A program made the position numbers and the translations under genes. Under the pieces are notes generated by a model. The model saw nothing but the letters and a program-made list of their open reading frames with translations, made no database searches and was not told the DNA's origin. Shown piece by piece: positions 1 through 9,683 of a DNA stretch of 64,000 nt (its first letter is position 1; each line of letters starts with the position of its first letter). This DNA is from Methylobacterium radiodurans (GTDB taxonomy: Bacteria > Pseudomonadota > Alphaproteobacteria > Rhizobiales > Beijerinckiaceae). The DNA lies in contig NZ_CP029551.1 of NCBI RefSeq assembly GCF_003173735.1, forward strand, positions 2,194,001-2,258,000. The letters run 5' to 3'.

Positions 1-1
1 C

Positions 2-265
2 GGCGGCGACCCGACGCTCACTGCCGTCCTGGTGATGACCACCGGCATCGTCGGCGCCATCTTGGTCACGCCCCTGATGCAGCTCATGCGCATCCGCGAC
101 ATGCGCGCCCGCGGTTTCGCGGCGGGCCTTGCGGCCCACGGCGTCGGCACCGCCCGGGCCTTCCAGGTCAGCGAGGTCGCCGGCACCTTCGCGGGCATCG
201 CCATGGGCCTCAACGCCTTCCTGACCGCGATCGCGGTGCCCCTGGCGCTCCACGTCCTCACGTAA
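2..265 (+). CDS. lrgB: LrgB family membrane protein, C-terminal part (5' end outside window)
   Basis: Only the last 87 codons are present; the frame is open to the left edge of the window. The sequence carries the LrgB C-terminal signature ARAFQVSEVAGTFAGIAMG followed by a final hydrophobic helix. LrgB/CidB proteins are inner-membrane proteins that work with LrgA-type holin-like partners in murein hydrolase control or in export of small carboxylates. The partner would lie upstream, outside the window. The gene ends just before a strong hairpin (273-295) that could end its transcript. Confidence 0.85.
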   Translation, partial: GGDPTLTAVLVMTTGIVGAILVTPLMQLMRIRDMRARGFAAGLAAHGVGTARAFQVSEVAGTFAGIAMGLNAFLTAIAVPLALHVLT

Positions 266-272
266 CGGGTTT

Positions 273-380
273 CCCAAGGGTCCCCGACCCTTGGGCGGGG
301 TTTCGGGGCGGCGCCCCGCGGTGGCTTTGCCACGCCACCAGGGCTCCGCCCTGGACTCGCGAAAGGCCTCGGGCCTTTCG
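273..380. repeat. Intergenic hairpin repeat, copy A (five consecutive stem-loops)
   Basis: Five perfect stem-loops follow one another: 273-282/286-295 (10 bp), 304-309/313-318 (6 bp), 321-325/329-333 (5 bp), 338-344/348-354 (7 bp) and 360-368/372-380 (9 bp), each with a three-base loop. The last two stems recur in inverted orientation near 11282-11324. The first stem directly follows lrgB and may act as its terminator. The layout resembles a REP/BIME-type intergenic element. Confidence 0.7.
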
Positions 381-388
381 AAACCGGC

Positions 389-1483
389 TCAGGCCTCGAG
401 CCTGTCGGCGACGTCTTCGGCGAGCGACAGGCTCGCGGTGAGGCCGGGGCTCTCGATGCCGAACAGGTGCACGAGCCCGGGCAGGCCGTGCTCGGCCGGG
501 CCGTCGATGCGGAAATCCTGCGCTGCCTCACCAGGGCCGGAGAGCTTCGGACGGATGCCTGCGTAGTCCGCCACCAGGGCGCCATCCGGAAGACCGGGCC
601 AGTATCGCCGGATCGCAGCGTAGAACGCCGCGCCGCGTTCGGGATTTACCCGGTAGTCGAGGCTGTCGGTCCACTCGACATCGGGCCCGAAGCGCATCCG
701 CCCGGCGAGATCGAGGGTGAGATGGATGCCGAGGCCGCCCTCGACGGGCGCAGGATAGATCAGGCGGCCGAAGGCCGGCCGGCCCGAGCAGCCGAAATAG
801 TTGCCGCGGGCCAGCACCAGGGGCGGCACGCGCTCCGCCGGGTAGTCCTCGGTGGCGCGGGCCAGCGCCTGGGCCCCGAAGCTCGTCGCGTTGACGACCG
901 CGTCGCACGGGTAGGTGCCGGGGTCCGCGCCGCCGAAATGCGCGACCCAGCCGGCTGGCCCGCGCACGAGGCGTTCCACCGGAGTGCCGATGGCGAGCGC
1001 ACCGCCGTGATCCTCGATCTCGCCGAGCAGCGCCAGCATCAGGCCGTGGCTGTCGACGATGCCGGTCCGGGGCGAGTGAAGCGCCGCCGTGCAGGCGAGG
1101 TTCGGTTCGAGGCGCCGCGCCTCCTCGGCGTCGAGCAGGGCCAAATCCTCGACGCCGTTCCGCTCGCCCTGGTCGCGGATCGCCGCGACCTTGGCCGCCT
1201 CAGCCGCGTCGGTGGCCACCACCAGCTTGCCGCAGGCCCGGTGATCGACGCCGCGGCTCGCGCAGAAATCGTAGAGCATCCGCCGGCCGGCCACGCAGTG
1301 GCGGGCGCGCAGCGACCCGGTCGGGTAGTACAGCCCGGCATGGATCACCTCGGAATTGCGCGAAGAGATCCCGGTGCCGAAGGCGTCTGCTGCCTCCGCC
1401 ACCACGACCGCGTGGCCGCGCAGGGCAAGCGCCCGCCCGACTGCCAGGCCGACCACGCCTGCCCCGACCACCAGAACGTCCAT
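389..1483 (-). CDS. NAD(P)/FAD-dependent oxidoreductase, L-2-hydroxyglutarate oxidase-like
   Basis: The predicted protein has 364 residues of the DAO/GlpD-like flavoprotein fold. The Rossmann motif GAGVVG lies at residues 7-12, an acidic residue ends the second strand (E30), and the segment SSRNSEVIHAGLYYP (40-54) is typical of LhgO/L2HGDH-type enzymes. These oxidise L-2-hydroxyglutarate to 2-oxoglutarate and pass electrons to quinone. The start at 1483 is chosen because GGAGG lies five bases upstream on the minus strand; the frame is open further, to 1552, without a comparable site. The gene is divergent from the liv operon and appears to stand alone. The family is clear; the exact substrate is inferred from the N-terminal motif. 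Confidence 0.8.
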   Translation of the reverse strand: MDVLVVGAGVVGLAVGRALALRGHAVVVAEAADAFGTGISSRNSEVIHAGLYYPTGSLRARHCVAGRRMLYDFCASRGVDHRACGKLVVATDAAEAAKVAAIRDQGERNGVEDLALLDAEEARRLEPNLACTAALHSPRTGIVDSHGLMLALLGEIEDHGGALAIGTPVERLVRGPAGWVAHFGGADPGTYPCDAVVNATSFGAQALARATEDYPAERVPPLVLARGNYFGCSGRPAFGRLIYPAPVEGGLGIHLTLDLAGRMRFGPDVEWTDSLDYRVNPERGAAFYAAIRRYWPGLPDGALVADYAGIRPKLSGPGEAAQDFRIDGPAEHGLPGLVHLFGIESPGLTASLSLAEDVADRLEA

Positions 1484-1863
1484 GCCGACCTCCGAACCGA
1501 GCCGTGACATGCCGGAGCCGGCGGCGGCAACCCCGCCGCTCAGGCGCGCCACCAGCCATTGTGCGGCCGCGTGGCGCGGCTCGATGTGGTCGGTGTTGGT
1601 TCGCAGCTGGGGCCTGTCGACTCGGGCATCCGCCCTTTCACGGCCGTCGCGTGGCCGTCACGCGTGACCGCGCTGTCCTGGATCGACAAGCAGGAGACCC
1701 AGCACGTCGTGCCGCGGGCCGGCATTGCGCCGAAGGCGGCAGGGGAGGGCGGTTCCGATCCGGTGGCGTCGTAACCTCCCGCCCCTGGCGGCAAGCGCGG
1801 CGGTACGGTACGCCTCTTGCTGACAGGTTGCGGACGAAACGGTCACGGAGCGGCACGGGCGCG
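1484..1863. other. Divergent intergenic region with a possible small ORF
   Basis: These 380 bases separate the oxidoreductase from livH and must hold both promoters, but I see no convincing -35/-10 pair. A plus-strand frame ending at 1774 (TTG at 1559, GTG at 1571) has third-position GC near 84 percent and coding-like codons such as those for WIDKQETQHVVPRAG. It lacks a good start and ribosome site and resembles no family I know. It may be a gene remnant or chance. Confidence 0.4.
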
Positions 1864-2780
1864 ATGGAAGTCTTCCTGCAGCAGCTGATCAACGGGCTGA
1901 CCCTCGGGTCGATCTACGGCCTGATCGCGATCGGCTACACGATGGTGTTCGGCATCATCGGCATGGTGAACTTCGCCCACGGCGACGTCTTCATGGTGTC
2001 CAGCTTCATCGCGCTGATCGTCTTCCTGATCCTCACCGCCTGGCTCGGGATCAGCTCGATCGCGCTGGCGCTCCTGATCGTACTGGTGGTGGCCATGATC
2101 CTCACCGGCCTCTGGGGCTGGGCGATCGAGCGGGTGGCCTACCGCCCCTTGCGCGGCTCGTTCCGGCTCGCGCCGCTGATCTCGGCCATCGGCGTCTCGA
2201 TCTTCCTGTCGAACTTCGTGCAGGTGGCGCAGGGCGCGCGCAATAAATCGACGCCGCCGCTGCTCTCGGGCGGCATCACCCTGATGGAGTCGGAGAGCTA
2301 CACCGTCTTTCTCTCCTACAAGCAGTGTCTGATCATGGCGGTGACCGCCGTGCTGCTCACCGGATTCTGGTACCTCGTCCAGCGCACGCCGTTCGGCCGG
2401 GCCCAGCGCGCATGCGAGCAGGACCGCAAGATGGCCGCGCTCCTGGGGATCGACGTCGACCGCACCATCTCGCTGACCTTCGTGCTGGGTGCGGCCCTCG
2501 CGGCGGTCGCGGGCGTGCTCTACCTCCTCTACTACGGCACGGTCTCGTTCTCGGACGGGTTCGTGCCGGGCGTGAAGGCCTTCACGGCGGCCGTTCTCGG
2601 CGGCATCGGCTCGCTGCCGGGCGCCGTGCTCGGCGGGCTCATCATCGGGCTGATCGAGGTGTTCTGGTCGGCCTATTTCTCCATCGAGTACAAGGACGTG
2701 GCGGCCTTCTCGATCCTCGCCATCGTGCTGATCTTCATGCCCTCCGGGATCCTCGGCCGCGCCGAGGTCGAGAAGGTCTG

Positions 2781-2781
<1 letters not shown>
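1864..2781 (+). CDS. livH: Branched-chain amino acid ABC transporter permease LivH
   Basis: This 305-residue protein is an inner-membrane permease of the HAAT (LivH) family. It is almost entirely hydrophobic, with about eight membrane segments, and carries the family N-terminal pattern [20 protein letters not shown]. It should pair with LivM to form the channel for leucine, isoleucine, valine or related compounds. The ATG at 1864 gives the normal family start; the frame is open upstream but the extra residues are not membrane-like. Its TGA shares one base with the livM ATG, so the two are probably translated in a coupled way. Confidence 0.93.
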
Positions 2782-4160
<1,379 letters not shown>

Positions 4161-5066
4161 ATGAGCGCGCTTCTCTCGTCCACGCCGAAGACCGCCACCC
4201 GGATCGAGGCGTCCGCCGACGCGGTGCTCTCGGTCGCCCACCTCACCATGCGATTCGGCGGGCTGACCGCGGTGAACGACCTCTCGTTCGAGGCGCGCAC
4301 CGGCGAGATCACCGCCCTGATCGGCCCGAACGGGGCCGGCAAGACCACGGTGTTCAATTGTATCACCGGCTTCTACAAGCCGACCGAGGGCATGCTGCGG
4401 CTCGTCCAGCCGGACGGCACGGTGCATCTGCTGGAGCGGTTGCCGAACTTCGCGGTGAACCGCACGGCCCGTGTCGCCCGCACCTTCCAGAACATCCGCC
4501 TGTTCCCCGGCATGACCGTGCTGGAGAACCTGCTCGTCGCCCAGCACAACCCGCTGATGCGCGCCTCCGGCCTCACGATCGGGGGCCTGCTCGGCCTGCC
4601 CGGCTACCGGGCGGCCGAGCGCGCCGCGATCGAGAAGGCCAAGGGCTGGCTCGAACGGATCGACCTTCTGGGGCGGGCCGACGAGCCGGCGGGCGCGCTG
4701 CCCTACGGAGCGCAGCGGCGCCTCGAGATCGCCCGCGCGATGTGCACCGATCCGGTCCTGCTCTGCCTGGACGAGCCGGCGGCCGGCCTCAACCCGCGCG
4801 AGAGCCAGGAACTCAACGACCTCCTGCGCCTGATCCGCGACCGGCACAGCACATCGGTGCTACTGATCGAGCACGACATGTCGGTGGTCATGCAGATCTC
4901 CGACCACGTCGTGGTGCTCGATTACGGCGTGAAGATCGCCGACGGCACGCCCGACGCGGTGCGGGCCGACCCGCGCGTGATCGCCGCCTATCTGGGCGTC
5001 GAGGACGAGGAGGTCGAGGCGGTCGAGGCCGAGGTGGGTATCGCGCATCCGGAGGCCGGCCGATGA
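4161..5066 (+). CDS. livG: Branched-chain amino acid ABC transporter ATP-binding protein LivG
   Basis: This 301-residue cytoplasmic ATPase has Walker A GPNGAGKT at 55-62 and Walker B VLLCLDEP at 199-206. The signature loop is degenerate, LPYGAQRRLEIA at 180-191, as is usual for LivG. A histidine switch follows in LLIEHDM. It powers the LivHM channel together with LivF. It begins directly after the livM stop with no spacer, and its TGA overlaps the livF ATG by four bases (ATGA). Confidence 0.95.
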   Translation: MSALLSSTPKTATRIEASADAVLSVAHLTMRFGGLTAVNDLSFEARTGEITALIGPNGAGKTTVFNCITGFYKPTEGMLRLVQPDGTVHLLERLPNFAVNRTARVARTFQNIRLFPGMTVLENLLVAQHNPLMRASGLTIGGLLGLPGYRAAERAAIEKAKGWLERIDLLGRADEPAGALPYGAQRRLEIARAMCTDPVLLCLDEPAAGLNPRESQELNDLLRLIRDRHSTSVLLIEHDMSVVMQISDHVVVLDYGVKIADGTPDAVRADPRVIAAYLGVEDEEVEAVEAEVGIAHPEAGR

Positions 5067-5860
5067 GCGTCGCCGGCATCAACGTCCTGGTCGAGGAGAC
5101 CCGGGCCATCCAGGCGCGGGCCGGTGAGCCTCTGCTCGCGGTCGAGAACGTCTCGACCTATTACGGCAGCGTCGCGGCCCTCCGAGGTGTCGACCTGACG
5201 GTCGGACGGGGCGAGATCGTCACGCTGATCGGTGCCAACGGGGCCGGCAAGTCCACCCTGATGATGACGATCTTCGGAGCACCCCGGGCGCGCTCCGGGA
5301 CGATCCGCTATGACGGTGAGGACATCACGCAGCTGCCGACGCACCGGATCGCCCGGCTCGGCCTCGCCCAGTCCCCGGAGGGCCGGCGCGTCTTCCCGCG
5401 CATGAGTGTGTTCGAAAATCTCCAGATGGGTGCGAGCCTGCATGCGGGCCGCTACTTCGCGGAAGACCTGGAGCGCGTCTGCGCCCTGTTCCCCCGCCTG
5501 AAGGAGCGCCTGCAGCAGCGGGCCGGCACCATGTCGGGGGGCGAGCAGCAGATGCTGGCGATCGGCCGTGCCCTGATGAGCCGGCCGAAGCTCCTTCTCC
5601 TCGACGAGCCCTCGCTCGGCCTCGCGCCGCTGGTGGTGAAGGGCATCTTCGACGCGATCCGCGACCTCAACCGGCAGGACGGGATGACGATCTTCCTCGT
5701 CGAGCAGAACGCCTACCACGCCCTCAAGCTCGCGCACCGGGGCTACGTGCTGGTCAACGGCCGCGTCACCATGAGCGGTACGGGACGCCAGCTTCTCGAC
5801 GACCCGGCCGTGAAGGCCGCCTACCTGGAGGGCGGCCACGGCGCTGCGGCGACGGCGTGA
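5063..5860 (+). CDS. livF: Branched-chain amino acid ABC transporter ATP-binding protein LivF
   Basis: The protein has 265 residues. Walker A GANGAGKS is at 57-64, the signature MSGGEQQMLAIGRAL is intact, and Walker B is LLLLDEPSLGLAP. It has a 25-residue N-terminal extension before the ABC core. It forms a heterodimer with LivG under the LivHM permeases. The ATG overlaps the livG stop by four bases, and its own TGA is embedded in a GTGA that starts the next gene, so the coupling chain continues. Confidence 0.95.
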   Translation: MSVAGINVLVEETRAIQARAGEPLLAVENVSTYYGSVAALRGVDLTVGRGEIVTLIGANGAGKSTLMMTIFGAPRARSGTIRYDGEDITQLPTHRIARLGLAQSPEGRRVFPRMSVFENLQMGASLHAGRYFAEDLERVCALFPRLKERLQQRAGTMSGGEQQMLAIGRALMSRPKLLLLDEPSLGLAPLVVKGIFDAIRDLNRQDGMTIFLVEQNAYHALKLAHRGYVLVNGRVTMSGTGRQLLDDPAVKAAYLEGGHGAAATA

Positions 5861-6237
5861 GCGCGCTTCAGGGCATCCTCTTCGAGGAGGAGTCGGTCTG
5901 GCTCTTCGGGCTCGTCACCGTGGTGATGGGCGGCTGGGCCGGCTGGATGGCGGCCCGCGCGGTCGCCAAGGCGTGGCGGCCGTTCCCCTACGCGGCGCTC
6001 GCACTCCTCCTCGTCGCGGCTGCCGTGCGCTTCATCCACTTCGCCCTGTTCGGCGGGACTTTGCTGTCGGCGCAGTACTACCTCGTCGATGCGGCGGTGG
6101 TGATGCTGATCGGCGCGGCAGGCTACCGCTACACCCGCACCCGCCAGATGACGACGCAGTACCGCTGGCTCTACGAGCGGACCTCGCCGCTCACCTGGCG
6201 CGAGCGCCCTTCCGGGGCGGCCTCGGAGCGGTCATGA
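5857..6237 (+). CDS. Small membrane protein coupled to livF (DUF6867-like)
   Basis: The 126-residue product begins at a GTG that overlaps the livF stop in a GTGA sequence, which strongly supports this start. It has three predicted membrane helices (about 12-33, 44-64 and 72-90) and then a basic, tyrosine-rich cytoplasmic tail. I recall a DUF6867 family that follows livF in Hyphomicrobiales; this protein fits by position and topology, but the name is from memory. Function is unknown. Position inside the liv operon suggests an accessory role in assembly or regulation of the transporter. Confidence 0.7.
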   Translation: MSALQGILFEEESVWLFGLVTVVMGGWAGWMAARAVAKAWRPFPYAALALLLVAAAVRFIHFALFGGTLLSAQYYLVDAAVVMLIGAAGYRYTRTRQMTTQYRWLYERTSPLTWRERPSGAASERS

Positions 6238-6340
6238 TCGCGCGGGCGGGCGGGGCTCAGCGCTCCAGCCAAGCCCGACGCATGGGACACGCCGCGCCGA
6301 CGAGAGCGCGGTCGCGTGTGACGTGAGGGAGAAGACCGGG

Positions 6341-7462
6341 ATGAGAGCAACACTTCTGGCGGGCCTCGCGCTGGGCCTCCTGACTGCCGGCTCGGCGCAG
6401 GCGCAGCTCAAGATCGCCGTCGGCGCACCGATCACCGGCAACAGCGCCGCCTTCGGTGCGCAGCTGAAGAACGGCACCGCCCAGGCGGTCGAGGACATCA
6501 ACAAGGCCGGCGGCATCAAGGGGCAGAAGCTCGAGCTCGCGGTCGGCGACGACGCCTCCGACCCGAAGCAGGGTGTGTCGGTCGCCAACAAGTTCGCCTC
6601 GGACGGGGTGAAGTTCGTGGTCGGCCACTTCAACTCGGGCGTCTCGATCCCGGCCTCCGACGTCTACGCCGATGCCGGCATCGTCGAGGTCACGCCGGCC
6701 TCCACCAACGTGAAGTTCACCGAGCGCGGCCTCTGGAACACCTTCCGCACCTGCGGGCGCGACGACCAGCAGGGCGCGGTCGCGGGCGAGTACCTAACCA
6801 AGAACTTCAAGGGCAAGAAGGTCGCGATCATCCACGACAAGACCCCCTACGGGAAGGGGCTCGCCGACGAGACCCTGAAGGCCTTCAAGGCCAAAGGCGG
6901 CAAGGAGACCGTCTACGAGGGCATCAACCCGGGCGAGAAGGATTACTCGGCGCTCGTCTCGAAGTTGAAGCAGAACGGCATCGATGTGGTCTATTTCGGC
7001 GGCTACTACACCGAGGCCGGCCTGATCATCCGCCAGATGCGCGACCAGGGCCTGAAGGCGCCGCTGATGGGCGGCGACGGCATGGTCGACAAGGAACTCG
7101 TGGCCATCGCGGGCCCGGGCGCCGAGGGCACGCTCACCACCTTCCCGCCGGATGCGCGCAAGAACCCGAGCGCGAAGGACGTCGTCGCGGGCTTCAAGGC
7201 CAAGGGCATCGATCCGGAAGCCTACACCCTCTACGCTTACGCCGCCGTGCAGATCTACAAGCAGGCCGTCGAGGGCGCGGGCAGCGCCGACGCCAAGAAG
7301 GTTGCGGCCTTCATGCGCGAGGGCAAGCCGTTCCAGACGGTGTTGGGCCCGATCAGCTTCGACAAGAAGGGCGATATCACGAAACCCGACTACGTGATGT
7401 ACACCTGGAAGAAGAACGACAAGGGCGTGGTCGATTACGCGGGCAACGAGGTCACGCAGTAA
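6341..7462 (+). CDS. livK: Branched-chain amino acid ABC transporter substrate-binding protein
   Basis: This is a 373-residue periplasmic binding protein of the leucine-binding (type I fold) family. It has a signal peptide at residues 1-21 ending in SAQA, then the mature start QLKIAVGAPITGNSAAFG. The segment VVGHFNSGVSIPASDVYADA is the usual ligand-site region. ATG 6341 is preferred over GTG 6323 because AGGGAG lies about nine bases upstream and the signal peptide then has normal length. It lies 103 bases after the small membrane gene and should feed LivHMGF. The exact ligand cannot be read from sequence. Confidence 0.9.
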   Translation: MRATLLAGLALGLLTAGSAQAQLKIAVGAPITGNSAAFGAQLKNGTAQAVEDINKAGGIKGQKLELAVGDDASDPKQGVSVANKFASDGVKFVVGHFNSGVSIPASDVYADAGIVEVTPASTNVKFTERGLWNTFRTCGRDDQQGAVAGEYLTKNFKGKKVAIIHDKTPYGKGLADETLKAFKAKGGKETVYEGINPGEKDYSALVSKLKQNGIDVVYFGGYYTEAGLIIRQMRDQGLKAPLMGGDGMVDKELVAIAGPGAEGTLTTFPPDARKNPSAKDVVAGFKAKGIDPEAYTLYAYAAVQIYKQAVEGAGSADAKKVAAFMREGKPFQTVLGPISFDKKGDITKPDYVMYTWKKNDKGVVDYAGNEVTQ

Positions 7463-7883
7463 GCCGCCGCCCCGGCCGACAGGCGCGCCGCCCCGCGACC
7501 CCTGGGGCGGCGTTCTCGCGTAGTATGCGGTCCGAGCCCCTACAATGGCCCGGGAACGTCGCTTGCGCAGCGCGAGATGCCCGATGCGCCCGCCCAAGGA
7601 ATGTGCAAGATGCACAGGGCACGGGCGAAAAGTCCGGTCCGGCCGCGGCCAGCGGACGATCAGGGTGGAAGTCTTGGGCAGATCCGACGCCAGCCGTAGC
7701 GGCCGTACTCTCGTCGGGCCTCCGAAAAGGCCAAGCTTTCCCGTGTGCCACCGCCGCGCCGGGCTCCCCGGCGTGTTTTCCCTTTCACAAATCGGCACCA
7801 TCATTGCGAAGGCGCGTCGGCAGGCCGAGCGCGCCCGCGTTGTGGGCCGACGCCCGCCCGGCATGATCAGGAGTTTCGTTTCA
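7463..7883. other. Intergenic region between the liv and glt operons
   Basis: These 421 bases hold a terminator-like hairpin just after the binding-protein gene (7486-7516). The rest is mixed sequence upstream of gltI, with AGGAG at 7869-7873 as the gltI ribosome site. The glt promoter should be here, but no convincing -35/-10 pair was found. The upstream extension of the gltI frame encodes an Arg/Pro-rich sequence that does not look like protein. Confidence 0.6.
7486..7516 (+). terminator. Hairpin terminator after the liv operon
   Basis: A perfect 9-bp stem (7486-7494 with 7504-7512, CGCCGCCCC/GGGGCGGCG) has a nine-base loop and is followed by a short TTCTC. It begins 24 bases after the substrate-binding gene. 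The T-tract is weak, so termination may be partial or assisted by Rho. Confidence 0.6.
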
Positions 7884-8807
7884 ATGCAGGTTCGTTTCGA
7901 CCGTCGCGGACTGGCGCTCGGCCTCGCCCTCGGCGCCTCACTGCTCGCCGCCCCGGCCGTCGCCGAGGAGCTGACCGGAACCCTCAAGAAGGTGAAGGAC
8001 ACCGGGGCCATCACGATCGGCTACCGGGATTCCTCCGTGCCGTTCTCCTATCTCGGCGCCGACCAGAAGCCCGTCGGCTACGCGATGGACATCTGCTACA
8101 AGATTGCCGACGCGGTGAAGGCGCACCTCAAGCTCGACAAGATGGAGGTCAAGCTCAATCCCGTGACCTCCGCGACGCGCATCCCGCTGATCGCGAACGG
8201 CACGATCGACCTTGAGTGCGGCTCGACCACCAACAACGCCGACCGCCAGAAGCAGGCGACCTTCACCAACTCGCACTTCCTCACGGCGACCCGCTACGTC
8301 GCCAAGAAGGACGCCAACCTCAAGACGATCGAGGACCTGAAGGGCAAGACTGTGGTCTCGACCTCGGGCACCACGAACATCCGGCAGATCAACGAGGCCA
8401 ACACCGAGCGCAAGCTCGGTCTGACCATCCTGCCGGCCAAGGATCACGCCGAGGCGTTCCTGATGGTCGAGACCGGCCGCGCCGTCGCCTTCGTGATGGA
8501 CGACGTGCTCCTCGCCTCGCTCGCCGCCTCCTCGAAGACGCCCGACGCCTACGTGATCTCGACCGAGGCGCTCTCGAAGCCCGAGCCCTACGGCATCATG
8601 CTGCGCAAGGACGACGCGCCCTTCAAGGCAGTCGCCGACGCCGCCACCAAGGCGCTCTACACCAGCCCCGAGGGCAAGGCACTGTACGACAAGTGGTTCA
8701 CCAAGCCGATCCCGCCGCGCGACATCAACCTGAAGCTCCCGATGACCGAGGCGATGGAGAAGCAGTTCAAGACCCCGAGCGACAGCCCGGATCCGGCCGC
8801 CTACTGA
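7884..8807 (+). CDS. gltI: Glutamate/aspartate-type ABC transporter substrate-binding protein
   Basis: This 307-residue periplasmic protein belongs to the PAAT (SBP_bac_3) family. A signal peptide covers about residues 1-26 and ends near APAVAEE. The ligand pocket shows IGYRDSSVPFSY and CGSTTNNADRQKQATF, the pattern of GltI/AatJ-type acidic amino acid receptors. The start at ATG 7884 has AGGAG ten bases upstream; an in-frame ATG at 7863 lacks a site. Three downstream genes encode the matching permeases and ATPase. A strong hairpin lies between this gene and gltJ, which would favour excess binding protein. Confidence 0.9.
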   Translation: MQVRFDRRGLALGLALGASLLAAPAVAEELTGTLKKVKDTGAITIGYRDSSVPFSYLGADQKPVGYAMDICYKIADAVKAHLKLDKMEVKLNPVTSATRIPLIANGTIDLECGSTTNNADRQKQATFTNSHFLTATRYVAKKDANLKTIEDLKGKTVVSTSGTTNIRQINEANTERKLGLTILPAKDHAEAFLMVETGRAVAFVMDDVLLASLAASSKTPDAYVISTEALSKPEPYGIMLRKDDAPFKAVADAATKALYTSPEGKALYDKWFTKPIPPRDINLKLPMTEAMEKQFKTPSDSPDPAAY

Positions 8808-8825
8808 GGCGACCCGCCTGAAACA

Positions 8826-8852
8826 CCTCGCGCGGGCCTCTCCCGCGCGAGG
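8826..8852 (+). terminator. Intra-operon hairpin between gltI and gltJ (attenuator-like)
   Basis: A perfect 11-bp GC-rich stem (8826-8836 with 8842-8852) with loop CCTCT stands 19 bases after the gltI stop and 108 bases before gltJ. It has no T-tract, so it may act as an mRNA 3'-end stabiliser or partial terminator. Such hairpins are known to raise binding-protein level over permease level in PAAT operons. Confidence 0.7.
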
Positions 8853-8960
8853 TTCCTGTGCAGAACGCGGGTCGGGTCGGAGTTTTCGCGGGCGAATGCA
8901 CGCGAGACCTGCTCGACTGAACCTCGATTTCCCGGCCGATGCGGCGAAGCCTGTAGCGCG

Positions 8961-9683
8961 ATGAATTACAACTGGAACTGGGGCATCTTCCTTGAGCCCT
9001 CGCCCGAAGGCGCCGGCACCTACGCCGACATGCTGCTCTCGGGGCTCCTCTGGACGATCGCAACCGCGCTCTGCTCCTGGGTGATCGCGTTCTGCCTGGG
9101 CTCCATCATCGGCGTCCTGCGCACCCTGCCGAACAAGGCGGCCAACGCGGTCGGCACGGCCTATGTCGAGCTCTTCCGGAATATCCCGCTGCTCGTGCAG
9201 ATGTTCCTCTGGTACTTCGTGCTGCCGGAGGTGCTGCCGCAATCCTGGGGCAATTGGCTGAAGCAGCTACCGAACGCGCCCTTCTACACCGGCGTGGTCT
9301 GCCTCGGCTTCTTCACCGCCTCGCGCGTGGCCGAGCAGGTGCGGGCCGGCATCCAGGCGCTTCCGCGGGGCCAGCGCATGGCTGGCACCGCGATGGGCTT
9401 CACCGTGGCGCAGACCTACCGCTACGTACTCCTGCCGAACGCCTACCGCATCATCCTGCCGCCGCTGACCTCCGAGTTCCTGAACAACCTCAAGAACACC
9501 TCGGTCGCGCTCACCATCGGTCTCCTGGAACTCACCGCCCGGGCACGCTCGATGCAGGAATTCTCCTTCCAGGTGTTCGAGGCCTTCACGGCCGCCACCC
9601 TCCTCTACGTCCTCATCAACATCGTGGTGATCACGGCGGCCTCGTTCATCGAGCGCTCCGTGGCCGTGCCGGGACAGCGCTGA
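8961..9683 (+). CDS. gltJ: Glutamate/aspartate ABC transporter permease GltJ
   Basis: The 240-residue inner-membrane permease has about five helices and the PAAT permease patterns YVELFRNIPLLVQMFLWYF and the EAA-type loop EQVRAGIQALPRGQRMAGTA, which contacts the ATPase. It should form a heterodimer with GltK. The ATG at 8961 gives the family N terminus NYNWNWG. Its TGA shares one base with the gltK ATG (TGATG). Confidence 0.92.
   Translation: MNYNWNWGIFLEPSPEGAGTYADMLLSGLLWTIATALCSWVIAFCLGSIIGVLRTLPNKAANAVGTAYVELFRNIPLLVQMFLWYFVLPEVLPQSWGNWLKQLPNAPFYTGVVCLGFFTASRVAEQVRAGIQALPRGQRMAGTAMGFTVAQTYRYVLLPNAYRIILPPLTSEFLNNLKNTSVALTIGLLELTARARSMQEFSFQVFEAFTAATLLYVLINIVVITAASFIERSVAVPGQR

Noticed and set aside
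273..380. A CRISPR array or structured non-coding RNA at the left hairpin cluster
   Set aside because: The stems are all different and there are no equal-length repeats or spacers; it fits an intergenic repeat element.
1484..1552. An upstream extension of the FAD oxidoreductase
   Set aside because: The extra residues precede a GGAGG site and a normal Rossmann start at 1483 and have no family similarity.
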